Shown here: one piece after another, positions 1 through 7,806 of the stretch
Numbering within the stretch: the stretch's first letter is position 1
Layout: each line of letters opens with the position of its first letter
Source: CAZJAH01 sp964544155
Lineage (GTDB): Bacteria > Bacteroidota > Ignavibacteria > Kapaibacteriales > UBA2268
Length of the DNA: 64,000 nucleotides
NCBI GenBank assembly: GCA_964544155.1
Contig: CAZJAH010000007.1
Location: forward strand, 23,406 to 87,405
Reading direction: 5' to 3'
The notes under the pieces: model-generated
Told to the model about the DNA's origin: nothing
Databases searched by the model: none
Seen by the model: the letters and a program-made list of their open reading frames with translations, nothing else
Position numbers and translations under genes: made by a program

Positions 1-1002
1 GTGTATAATTCTAACGGGCAGGAAATGTATTCAAGGGCGGGAGCGGTTTCCCGAGACCGCGACGGCTATCTCGTCGATAGCAGTTCGGGCGCTTACCTGC
101 AGGGATACAATGTAGAAACAGACGCTTCAGGCGCGATTCAGAAAAATCAGGACGGGCTTAATATACTCAGCGGGCAGGTTTCTGACCTCAGAATATCATC
201 CGATACAATATCAGCTCCGCGCCAGACAGAAAGCATCACCATGAAGGGCAATCTTAATTCGGGTATGCCGCAGGGGAATGAAAGAAGAACTTCAATTAAT
301 GTCTATGACGCCAATGGAGGTATGCATTCGCTGACCTTTGTATTCACCAGGAACGCGAACCAGAATGAATTCGACCTGGCAGCCGAAATAGACGGCAATC
401 AGGTTGCGCTTTCTTCGGATGTAGTGCAGTTCAATAATGACGGTACGCTCAATACTCCGCTCGATGTAACGGTTACGGCCGCGGATTTGAATACTGCCGT
501 AGGCAACCAGATATTCGACGAAGGAACTCCTAAAGATATAAGCATCCAGCTCGGCGACCCTGATAATCTAGTAAGCGGCAGCCTGACGAATTTCTCCGGG
601 CTTAATACAGCCACAGCTTCCAACCAGGACGGCTATCAGTCGGGAGAACTGATCGATATATCGGTCGATCCTCAGGGTAAGCTTTGGGGTGCCTTCACAA
701 ACGGGCAGTCCGAACTGCTCGGGCAGACGGTCATCGCGAAATTCACCAATAATGACGGCCTTGTGCGCGAAGGCAGCAATTTTTATTCGGCTTCGCCAAA
801 TAGCGGACTTGCTAATATTGGCACCGCCGGTGAGATATTCCCTTCCACTAAGATCGCGGGGCAGTCACTCGAAATGTCGAATGTCGATATGACTACACAG
901 TTCGTGGATATGATCTCCACGCAAAGGGCCTTTGAAGCGGCTTCCCGTACTATAACTTTAAGCGACCAGCTTCTGGCCGAAACTAATCAGCTTAAGCGAT
1001 AA
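1..1002 (+). CDS. flgE: Flagellar hook protein FlgE, 5' end cut by window edge
   Basis: FlgE polymerises outside the cell into the flagellar hook that joins the basal body to the filament. The visible 333 residues begin inside the protein: the conserved FlgE N-terminus is missing, and a GTG that happens to sit at base 1 is not a credible start. A YSRAG...DGYLV segment close to the left end matches the usual hook-protein block that follows the N-terminal rod-like domain. The last 40 residues (NVDMTTQFVDMISTQRAFEA and on to the stop) are the typical flagellar C-terminal helix that forms the inner core. A hairpin terminator follows directly, so this is the last gene of its operon. The other flagellar genes in the window are about 52 kb away. 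Confidence 0.93.
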   Translation: MYNSNGQEMYSRAGAVSRDRDGYLVDSSSGAYLQGYNVETDASGAIQKNQDGLNILSGQVSDLRISSDTISAPRQTESITMKGNLNSGMPQGNERRTSINVYDANGGMHSLTFVFTRNANQNEFDLAAEIDGNQVALSSDVVQFNNDGTLNTPLDVTVTAADLNTAVGNQIFDEGTPKDISIQLGDPDNLVSGSLTNFSGLNTATASNQDGYQSGELIDISVDPQGKLWGAFTNGQSELLGQTVIAKFTNNDGLVREGSNFYSASPNSGLANIGTAGEIFPSTKIAGQSLEMSNVDMTTQFVDMISTQRAFEAASRTITLSDQLLAETNQLKR

Positions 1003-1030
1003 GATAAAAATATTGTCCTCTTAGAATCCG

Positions 1031-1064
1031 GGGTTCTGTCTTATGACAGAGCCCTTTTCTTTTT
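1031..1064 (+). terminator. Rho-independent terminator after flgE
   Basis: A 10-bp stem (GGGTTCTGTC/GACAGAGCCC, one G-U pair) with a TTAT loop is followed by a T-rich run. It lies 28 bases after the flgE stop codon. Confidence 0.85.
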
Positions 1065-1145
1065 CTCAAAATAAATCAAATCCCGTGAAACTTTTTTCCA
1101 TTTTATGTCTCTTACCAAATAGAAAGAAAATTATTGAAGCGATAA

Positions 1146-1742
1146 ATGAGCGAAAAGGAAAAACAGGAAATATTTCTGGAGCTTCTTGAACCGGTAAGGG
1201 AAGGGCTTGGCAGGTTCGCCAGAGCAATGGCGCGGGATAGGGAAACCGCCCGCGACCTTGCTCAGGAAAGCATTCTGCTTGCCTACGAGAGCTTTGATAA
1301 GCTCAAAGACAGAAGCGCATTTAAATCATACCTGTTTTCCATAGCCCGGCGGTTATTTATCAGGCAGAAAAAAAGGGGCGGAATTTTTGGCAAATACGAT
1401 GAAGAAACTGCCGCCAATTTGCCCTCTAACGGAAACGGGCCTGAAGAAGAAGCTGATATTCAAATTCTGTATAATTTAATCGATCAGCTTCCTGATAAAC
1501 AAAAAGAAGTAATTGTGCTTTTCGAACTATCGGGGTTTTCGATTGAAGAAATCAAGAAAATTCAGGGAGGCACGATTTCCGGAGTTAAATCAAGGCTCCG
1601 GCGCGGCAGAGAAAAGCTGCAGGATATGCTTAAGGAAAAAGTTTTTTTTTCAAATAACGGATATAACGAACAGTATACCGAAGGCGCCTCGGATAATGCT
1701 GGCCTTATAAAAAGTTACAGGGAACAATATGAAGAAAGATAA
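1146..1742 (+). CDS. ECF-type RNA polymerase sigma factor
   Basis: A 198-residue sigma-70 family protein with only regions 2 and 4, as in extracytoplasmic-function factors. Region 2 (about residues 17-75) carries the core-binding/-10 recognition pattern RDLAQESILLAYESFDKL followed by a basic stretch. Region 4 (about 115-165) has LPDKQKEVIVLFELSGFSIEEI and a final basic recognition helix. The C-terminal 30 residues are an unusual polar tail. The stop codon overlaps the next gene by 14 bases, so the two are translationally linked, the usual arrangement of a sigma factor with its anti-sigma factor. The target genes cannot be told from the sequence. Confidence 0.88.
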   Translation: MSEKEKQEIFLELLEPVREGLGRFARAMARDRETARDLAQESILLAYESFDKLKDRSAFKSYLFSIARRLFIRQKKRGGIFGKYDEETAANLPSNGNGPEEEADIQILYNLIDQLPDKQKEVIVLFELSGFSIEEIKKIQGGTISGVKSRLRRGREKLQDMLKEKVFFSNNGYNEQYTEGASDNAGLIKSYREQYEER

Positions 1743-3360
1743 TCAAAACCTGGACAAACTTTTTGAAAAAGCAAGAAGGCAGGACCCCCTGATTTCGAGA
1801 GACGACGCGCGCGAATTTATCGAAGCCGGTGGGTACCATGTCCCGAAGTCAAATAATTTTTCATTATTCCGAGGAGCAAATAAAATGATGTGGATATCGA
1901 GCGCCGCGGCCATTGTTGCGGCAGTAGGATACTTAGCGTTTAACCCCTTCCGGGGGAGTCAGCATGAAGCGAGCTATGACAGCAGTCAGGCAGTTAATTC
2001 GCCAAAGTACAAAGAAAGCAATCTTTATATGGAAGTGCCACCTTCAAAATCAGAGAAAAAAACAAATATCGAAAACTTTTCTTTTAATGCGAAGACAGTT
2101 GATAAGAACGAATACTCCGTTTATACGCCGCCTAATAATATTAAGGGCATAAAATCCATTAAACTTACTCCGGGCCAGCTTAGAGAGCTCGGGATAGAAG
2201 TAAAAGAAAGCGAAGGTAAACTTAGGATTCATGACAGGATAAACAAAGCAATTCTAGAAACTGATTTTTTGGCAGACAATGAAACCCTTTATTTGAAAGA
2301 AATTAATAATTCTGATGCCGAACTTGTCAGCAATTCTCTCAGAGTCGTTACCGATAATATTGGAACAAAAAGGCTGATCAAGTTTGATTCAGATGAGGTC
2401 AAAAACTACTATACCAAATCTGACAGCCGTGTAGAACTGAGAAATTACTATAAGGACGGCGGTGCTGATCAGCAATCACGTAAGATGAGTTCGACACAGC
2501 TAAAAGTTATGATACTGGATTCAATAAGAGGTTCCATAGAAGAAATAACTAATAAGATAAAGGATTCTACTTTAAAATGGAACATCAACAATGAAATTGA
2601 CAGAATTAAGTTAAAAATACCCGATAGCAGCATTAAAAAGCAACTATCTGTCTCTATAAAAAGGGAAAAGCCCGATAGTTTGATCGGCTTTTCCGATCAA
2701 GGTAAGGTTGCTGTTGAAAAAGTTCTGGAACTGATTGAAAAAATAGTAACTGATTCTTTGGGCAATAAGCCGGAAATTCCTGAGCTTGAAAATCTGAAGA
2801 TCGATCAGTTATCTGAAGAATTGGATAAATACAGCAGGCTGCATGAAAAACTGGATGAATATGTAAAGATCAACAAATTCGTTCCTGTAGAAGTGCCGGT
2901 TTACAGCAAAAAGCATAAGGATTTCTCATTTATATTATGGTTCGAACCGGATGAAGAGTTTCTTACAAAGCTGCCTGATGAGATTCGCAGAAAGCTGGAA
3001 CCCGAGCTCGAAGCCCTTAAGAACGCCGAGTCTGTTTGCGAAGCAGCACCCATAGTAGGAGAAGATACTTACCTGGATATTTGGCGCTCATGCGGCGAAA
3101 ACGTGAATGAACTGGCGATTTATCCTAATCCGGCTACAGAAGTGGTTTCGATAGAGTTCATGCTGAAAAACAATAGCTTTGTAGAGGTTGTCCTGCATGA
3201 TGTAAACGGCAGCGAAATAAAACCACTGGATAAATTTACAGCTCCGGAAGGATTTGTCAGCAGAAAACTGGATCTGGGTAAATTACCCTCGGGCATGTAT
3301 CTGATCTCTGTCCGGGCCGGCAGTGCCGCACCGGCTGTACAACGGATTATTATCAAATGA
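1729..3360 (+). CDS. Probable membrane anti-sigma factor with a T9SS sorting tail
   Basis: The 543-residue protein has a short, charged, presumably cytoplasmic N-terminus (1-50), one hydrophobic segment at about 53-71 and a long polar region. It ends (about 461-543) in a typical type A T9SS sorting domain: YPNPATEVVSIEF, a middle strand, then LPSGMYLISV and a basic last strand. It has no cleavable signal peptide. Position behind and overlapping an ECF sigma gene argues for an anti-sigma role, although no known anti-sigma domain is recognisable. In T9SS proteins the tail directs export across the outer membrane, so a protein anchored in the inner membrane with this tail is odd. It may be a sensor that spans the periplasm, or the tail may be an ancestral leftover. 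Confidence 0.6.
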   Translation: MKKDNQNLDKLFEKARRQDPLISRDDAREFIEAGGYHVPKSNNFSLFRGANKMMWISSAAAIVAAVGYLAFNPFRGSQHEASYDSSQAVNSPKYKESNLYMEVPPSKSEKKTNIENFSFNAKTVDKNEYSVYTPPNNIKGIKSIKLTPGQLRELGIEVKESEGKLRIHDRINKAILETDFLADNETLYLKEINNSDAELVSNSLRVVTDNIGTKRLIKFDSDEVKNYYTKSDSRVELRNYYKDGGADQQSRKMSSTQLKVMILDSIRGSIEEITNKIKDSTLKWNINNEIDRIKLKIPDSSIKKQLSVSIKREKPDSLIGFSDQGKVAVEKVLELIEKIVTDSLGNKPEIPELENLKIDQLSEELDKYSRLHEKLDEYVKINKFVPVEVPVYSKKHKDFSFILWFEPDEEFLTKLPDEIRRKLEPELEALKNAESVCEAAPIVGEDTYLDIWRSCGENVNELAIYPNPATEVVSIEFMLKNNSFVEVVLHDVNGSEIKPLDKFTAPEGFVSRKLDLGKLPSGMYLISVRAGSAAPAVQRIIIK

Positions 3361-3407
3361 GAAACTCTGCCCAAATATATAATACTCCCCTGGTTTTTTC
3401 GAATTTT

Positions 3408-3433
3408 GCCGCGTTTTTTAGCGCGGCATTTTT
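3408..3433 (+). terminator. Terminator after the sigma/anti-sigma pair
   Basis: A perfect GCCGCG/CGCGGC stem with a TTTTTTAG loop is followed by ATTTTT. It lies between the convergent genes ending at 3360 and 3453 and has a T run only on the plus side. Confidence 0.8.
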
Positions 3434-3452
3434 AATTATAATAATCAAAAGA

Positions 3453-4541
3453 TCACATAAAAGGTTCGATAAAATAAATCCCGTTAAATGAAAAGCTCAT
3501 AAAAAGAATCGCGATTGCTATCCAGCCCAGTATCTTCCGTCCAGTTCCAAGCTCATCGCCTTCGGGCACATAAGGATGCTGAAGTTTAATGAATACCTTA
3601 GCAATAAACGCCCAGAAGAGCCATCCGAACCATCCGCGGTAAACGCCAGGATATTTATCGGCTATCCAATCGAGCGGAGGATAGAGGATGCTCCGTATCG
3701 AGCTCAAAAGAGTGTTGTCATAATTCGGAATAAAAAATTCATGAAGCAGACCCATAACAGATCCAAGCCCGATAAGCAGCAGAAACCACCAAACCGCGCG
3801 GGATATAACTGTGTGCCATCTGCCGAACATCGCGTACATGATATGGCCGCCGTCAAGCTGGCCCATAGGCAGAAGATTCAGCGCGGTAACAAACAGCCCG
3901 AACCATCCCACATTCAGGAATGGATAGTGGTATACCTCATTCATCGGGGGGATAAAGCCCTCAGGATTTTTGAAGATTGCCGCCATTATCCAATAGAATA
4001 AAGTATCGCCGAAATAGAGGCCTTTTTCGGGGATTTCGCCTCCGAATTGTGTAATGTATTCAGGATGAAGTTGCAATATGTATTCCTTTCCCGGAAGGGT
4101 AGAAAAGCCGTAAATCAGGAAAACCACACATACGGCAAATCCCGCTAAAGGCCCTGCTATGCCTATATCGAATAATGCTTTACGGTCAGGTATAGGGCTT
4201 TTGGTTTTGATTACGGCTCCGAAAGTGCCGAAATTAATGAATATCGGCAGCGGGAAAGGTATATAATAGGGCAGGGTAGCATCGACTCCGTGGAACTTCG
4301 AGGCGAAATAATGCCCGAACTCATGTGCACTCAGGAATGTGAGTATCAGTATGGCATAAGTAAGTCCGTGATGCCAGTTGGATACTTCAAAAGGATCTTT
4401 AAAAGCCCATTGGGTACCTGCTATAACGCAGGTAACGAAAGTTATCGCGAATAGCAGAATATGTATGAACGGGCCTTTGCTCTTTTTTTTCTGCCGTCGG
4501 GCAAAAGGAAAAAGAGGATTTGACATCCTGGAATCAGACAT
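3453..4541 (-). CDS. Site-2 protease family (M50) intramembrane zinc metalloprotease
   Basis: The family cuts substrates inside or beside the membrane. The zinc-binding HEFGH motif is at about residues 73-77 in a hydrophobic helix, and the second conserved motif, NLLPMGQLDGGH, supplies the third zinc ligand further on. The 362 residues hold about seven hydrophobic segments. No PDZ domain is visible, unlike RseP-type members, so this resembles the shorter S2P-like forms of plants and bacteria. Two ATG codons (residues 1 and 6) are possible starts and neither has a clear ribosome binding site. It lies 86 bases downstream of the MscS-MgtC operon and could be co-transcribed. The substrate is unknown. 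An anti-sigma factor is a possible substrate by family analogy, but nothing here shows it. Confidence 0.85.
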   Translation of the reverse strand: MSDSRMSNPLFPFARRQKKKSKGPFIHILLFAITFVTCVIAGTQWAFKDPFEVSNWHHGLTYAILILTFLSAHEFGHYFASKFHGVDATLPYYIPFPLPIFINFGTFGAVIKTKSPIPDRKALFDIGIAGPLAGFAVCVVFLIYGFSTLPGKEYILQLHPEYITQFGGEIPEKGLYFGDTLFYWIMAAIFKNPEGFIPPMNEVYHYPFLNVGWFGLFVTALNLLPMGQLDGGHIMYAMFGRWHTVISRAVWWFLLLIGLGSVMGLLHEFFIPNYDNTLLSSIRSILYPPLDWIADKYPGVYRGWFGWLFWAFIAKVFIKLQHPYVPEGDELGTGRKILGWIAIAILFMSFSFNGIYFIEPFM

Positions 4542-4627
4542 TTATTCTATAACCAAAAATTTTCAAAATTTACACACAAATTAAGCAGGCAATTTATGAA
4601 TTAATTACCTACTTACCCGAATAAATA

Positions 4628-5089
4628 TCAAATTGATTGAAGGGAAGAGTTTAGCACAAGGCCGACAATGAAGCCGTAAACAATGTGCGCCACAAAAGTT
4701 GCCATTGGTACCATATAACCGGTCTTTCTGTGCCGCCTTAAGGGATGATGCTCAGATACCACTACCACAAGCAAAAATGTGATAACCGCGCCATGGAATA
4801 CACCCAGAATCATACTTAGCCCGATATAGCCGATTTCAGTGCCGAATGTGGCAGCTATATAGGTGTAAACTATTCCGAATATTATTCCTGAAATTATATG
4901 TACAAAAATACCCGTTATACGCGAATTATCCGCCTGCTTCACAAATATCTGCCCCAATACTTTGAATATATCCGAATCAGGCAGGTTGGGCTTAGTTAAA
5001 AGAAACATAATAAGTCCCATTGCAAGCATACCTATAAAGCCCGCAGATATACCGGTTATGATTATGTCCCAAAAACTTATTTCAAACAT
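4628..5089 (-). CDS. Small polytopic membrane protein, function unknown
   Basis: The 153-residue protein has four hydrophobic segments (about 8-30, 58-80, 88-112 and 128-148), several glycine-rich (GISAGFIGMLAMG), with a short basic loop (HHPLRRHRKTG) before the last one. I do not recognise the family with confidence. It starts 6 bases after the stop of the MgtC-like gene, so it belongs to the same operon and probably acts in the same envelope or ion-balance setting. Confidence 0.65.
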   Translation of the reverse strand: MFEISFWDIIITGISAGFIGMLAMGLIMFLLTKPNLPDSDIFKVLGQIFVKQADNSRITGIFVHIISGIIFGIVYTYIAATFGTEIGYIGLSMILGVFHGAVITFLLVVVVSEHHPLRRHRKTGYMVPMATFVAHIVYGFIVGLVLNSSLQSI

Positions 5090-5095
5090 TTATTT

Positions 5096-5584
5096 TTACT
5101 CCTCATCATTAGATTTACCGGATAATTTATCACTAAAACTTTTTAAAAATATCAAAACCAATATTGATAAAATTGTTGCTCCAATAGCAAGAACATACTG
5201 CCTTGATCCTACTGCTATTCCAACCACAGCAGAAAATAGCAGAGAAGAGGCCGTGGTCAGTCCTTCTACGTCATTCATTTTTCTTCGTATAATAATTGTT
5301 CCCGCACCGATAAAGCTGACGCCTGTTATAACGGCATTTATAAGCCTGAAAGGGTCAGAACGGATTACACCGCCAAAATTTTCAAAAGCAAAGGTTTCAA
5401 GCAACAGATCTCCAATGCCCGTTATCAAAGCCGAGGCTCCGCCGACAAGCGCCTGAGTTCTAAGGCCTGCCGGCTTTTGTGCCATTTCCCTGTTTATTCC
5501 AACAAGAGAACTGAGTATCATTGCTATTAAAACTTGCAGCAATACATTGAACTGATCAGTATTTTGCGATAACCAGTCAGACAT
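5096..5584 (-). CDS. MgtC/SapB family membrane protein
   Basis: MgtC-like proteins are small inner-membrane proteins tied to magnesium limitation and to control of ATP synthase or membrane potential. The 162-residue sequence carries the family block GINREMAQKPAGLRTQALVG near residue 28 and a second glycine-rich helix, GVSFIGAGTIIIRR. About five hydrophobic segments are visible and the longer C-terminal domain of true virulence MgtC is absent, so it is the short SapB-like form. Its ATG is 2 bases after the stop of the MscS-like gene, pointing to translational coupling. Confidence 0.85.
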   Translation of the reverse strand: MSDWLSQNTDQFNVLLQVLIAMILSSLVGINREMAQKPAGLRTQALVGGASALITGIGDLLLETFAFENFGGVIRSDPFRLINAVITGVSFIGAGTIIIRRKMNDVEGLTTASSLLFSAVVGIAVGSRQYVLAIGATILSILVLIFLKSFSDKLSGKSNDEE

Positions 5585-5586
5585 TT

Positions 5587-6483
5587 TTAGCCGCCGTTTC
5601 TTTTACTAATCATAGAATCCAGCTTTTCACCCCCTTTTATCCCGAAGTCAAGTGTACGTATCGGGAAAGGAATGGCGATATCGTTTTCATCATAAGCTTT
5701 CTTGATCATTTTGATTGCCTGATGCCTGGCTGCAACGAAATCATTTTTATCGTGAGTATATGATACCCAGAACCTCACGGTGAAATTGATTGAGCTGTCG
5801 CCAAAGCTGTCATAAAAAAGCGCCACGCCTTTTTCATGAATAATATTATCTAATTTTTCTACGGTTTCTTTGGTGATCTTTTCAACCTTGTCGAGGTCAT
5901 CCCCGTATGAAACACCCAGCGCTAAATCGATCCTGCTTTCGCCTGTAGCGCTGTAATTTGTCAGCGGCTCCGAATAAACCATCCTGTTCGGGATTAGTAT
6001 TCGCTGGCCCTGGAATGTCTGCAGGATTGTATTTCGCAGGTTTATCTCATATACAACTCCGGTATGGCCGCCGCTTTCGATGATATCCCCCACTATAAAA
6101 GGCTGCTTTGTGGTTATGAGGATACCGGACACAAAATTTTGCGCTATATCCTGGAACGCGAAACCAAGTGCCAGGCCGATAATGCCAAGGCCTGCGAGAA
6201 GCGACGTTACAGTTTTGTCGAGATTAAGAATGCCGAGAGCAATTATAAATCCGGCTATAAGAACTGCCATGAAGATCAGAGTACCGAGCAGGCCTTTTAC
6301 CGCCACAGGAATATTATATTTGCTGAATACTTTAAGGAAAGCTTTTTTAATGGCCTTTCCTATTATCAGGAAAAGCAGAATAACTAAAACGGCCACAACA
6401 AAATTCGGTAGTGATGCTATTGCTAAAGCTAACCACGTTTCAATTTTTTCTAAAATAAGACTGAATGAATTGTTTAAATCCAC
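5587..6483 (-). CDS. Small-conductance mechanosensitive channel (MscS family)
   Basis: The family forms heptameric pores that open under membrane tension to release solutes on osmotic downshock. The 298-residue length fits a minimal MscS. Three N-terminal hydrophobic segments end in the pore-lining helix LLAGLGIIGLALGFAFQDIA (about 95-114), which has the small-residue pattern of the pore. The cytoplasmic beta domain follows (FIVGDIIE...GVVYEINLRNTIL) and then the alpha/beta domain. Translation starts at GTG with AAGGAG 5 bases upstream. First gene of a three-gene operon with an MgtC-like and a small membrane protein, all fitting ion or osmotic homeostasis. Confidence 0.9.
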   Translation of the reverse strand: MDLNNSFSLILEKIETWLALAIASLPNFVVAVLVILLFLIIGKAIKKAFLKVFSKYNIPVAVKGLLGTLIFMAVLIAGFIIALGILNLDKTVTSLLAGLGIIGLALGFAFQDIAQNFVSGILITTKQPFIVGDIIESGGHTGVVYEINLRNTILQTFQGQRILIPNRMVYSEPLTNYSATGESRIDLALGVSYGDDLDKVEKITKETVEKLDNIIHEKGVALFYDSFGDSSINFTVRFWVSYTHDKNDFVAARHQAIKMIKKAYDENDIAIPFPIRTLDFGIKGGEKLDSMISKRNGG

Positions 6484-6650
6484 AAATGCTCCTTTTTATC
6501 GGATATGCGAAAAAATATTAAAATAAGTTAATATTTAGATGTTATAAGTTGGGAAATATTGTATTAAGGCGCGTATGGCATTAATCAATTTGAGGAAATA
6601 TTATTAAAGAAGAATTTCAGTTTACGGCCAGAGTATATTAATCAGAAATA

Positions 6651-6673
6651 AAAAACCCGCCTGTGTGGGCGGG
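6651..6673 (-). terminator. Terminator of the infC-rpmI operon
   Basis: Read on the minus strand, a CCCGCC/GGCGGG stem with a 6-base loop is followed by TTTTT. It stands 19 bases after the rpmI stop and closes the operon before any rplT. Confidence 0.85.
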
Positions 6674-6691
6674 TAAATTTTCAATCTTGCC

Positions 6692-6889
6692 TTAAATGCC
6701 TGCCAGAAGCTGGTTGATCTTTTTCTCGTCAACTTTATTGATAATAGTTGACTGTCTCAGGTTCCTTTTTCTTTTACGAGTCATTTTCGTAAGAATATGG
6801 CTTTTATAGGCTTTTTCTCTTTTGATCTTGCCGCTTCCGGTTCTTTTGAACCTTTTTTTGGCGGAAGCATTTGTTTTCATTTTAGGCAT
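6692..6889 (-). CDS. rpmI: Large ribosomal subunit protein bL35
   Basis: A 65-residue, very basic protein that binds 23S rRNA in the large subunit. The N-terminal MPKMKTNASAKKRFKRTGSG block and the later KMTRKRKRNLRQ stretch are diagnostic for bL35. It lies 101 bases after infC on the same strand, as in the usual infC-rpmI-rplT operon. Here the operon stops after rpmI: a strong terminator follows and the next gene is an MscS channel. The bL20 gene must be elsewhere. Confidence 0.95.
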   Translation of the reverse strand: MPKMKTNASAKKRFKRTGSGKIKREKAYKSHILTKMTRKRKRNLRQSTIINKVDEKKINQLLAGI

Positions 6890-6990
6890 ATCAATTATCC
6901 CATTATAAATTTATGACAAATAATAAAAATCATTGCCGGAATCTTTTCAGGAACCTGCAAGTTACTTAAAAACAACAACTAAATCAAATA

Positions 6991-7575
6991 TTAATTTTTC
7001 TTCTTTTTGGTATTATCCGGAGCCATAACTACAGTCAGGTTTCGGCCTTCCATTTTGATTGGCGAATCAACCTTAGCAATGTCATTCAGCTCTTCGACAA
7101 ATTTATCTATAAGCTCGCGTCCAATATCGCGGTGAACAATTTCTCTTCCTCTGAACATAACAGATGCCTTGACTTTGTTGCCGTCTTCGAGGAACTGGCG
7201 CGCGTGCTTTGTTTTAAAGTTAAAGTCATGTTCCTGGGTTCTTGATTTGAACCGGATTTCTTTCATTTGCTGCTGCTGCTGGTTCTTACGCTGTAATTTT
7301 TCACGTTTCTGTTGCTCGTATGCGTACTTACCGTAGTCTATGATTTTGCAGACGGGAGGTTTAGCCTGCGGAGCAATTTCAATAAGATCCAGCTCGCGGT
7401 CTTCAGCCATTTGAAGAGCTTTTTTTGTAGCAAGAATTCCAAGCATAGTGCCGTCTTCATCGACTACACGTACTTCAGGAACGCGGATTTCTTCATTGAT
7501 CCTGATGCGGCGGTTCGGCGCTCTGGGGGCGCCTTTCGAACCGGGCGCAAAATGTGCAAAGTAAATAGATTTCAA
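6991..7575 (-). CDS. infC: Translation initiation factor IF-3
   Basis: IF-3 binds the 30S subunit, checks the start codon and prevents early 50S joining. The N-terminal domain (RRIRINEEIRVPEVRVVDED), the lysine-rich linker with a glutamine run, and the C-terminal 30S-binding domain (KEIRFKSRTQEHDFNFKTKH) are all present in 194 residues, with a short non-conserved N-terminal extension. Translation appears to start at TTG with an AAGGA box 5-6 bases upstream. A rare start fits the known autoregulation of infC, in which IF-3 represses its own non-standard start codon. Confidence 0.95.
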   Translation of the reverse strand: MKSIYFAHFAPGSKGAPRAPNRRIRINEEIRVPEVRVVDEDGTMLGILATKKALQMAEDRELDLIEIAPQAKPPVCKIIDYGKYAYEQQKREKLQRKNQQQQQMKEIRFKSRTQEHDFNFKTKHARQFLEDGNKVKASVMFRGREIVHRDIGRELIDKFVEELNDIAKVDSPIKMEGRNLTVVMAPDNTKKKKN

Positions 7576-7665
7576 TTAATTCCTTTTTGTTAGTTTATAA
7601 TCCAAAGATTTATTGCTTTATCAGGTAATTTTTATAAACGATGATCAATTAAATTTAGTACACTA

Positions 7666-7696
7666 TTTATACAAGTTATCATTTTTATACAAGTTA
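7666..7696. repeat. Pair of 13-bp direct repeats between infC and lysS
   Basis: TTTATACAAGTTA occurs at 7666-7678 and again at 7684-7696, 18 bases apart, in the divergent promoter region. The rest of 7576-7806 is very AT-rich with no ORF. The pair could be a regulator site or part of the infC promoter. Confidence 0.5.
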
Positions 7697-7806
7697 CAAT
7701 AATAAGAAATTTTTTTCGAGTTTTTTTAATTGTTTTAATAATTGTTAACTTGTTTTTTGTTTTTTTGAGAATAATCCGAATATTTTTAATTTAATCTGAA
7801 TAAATC

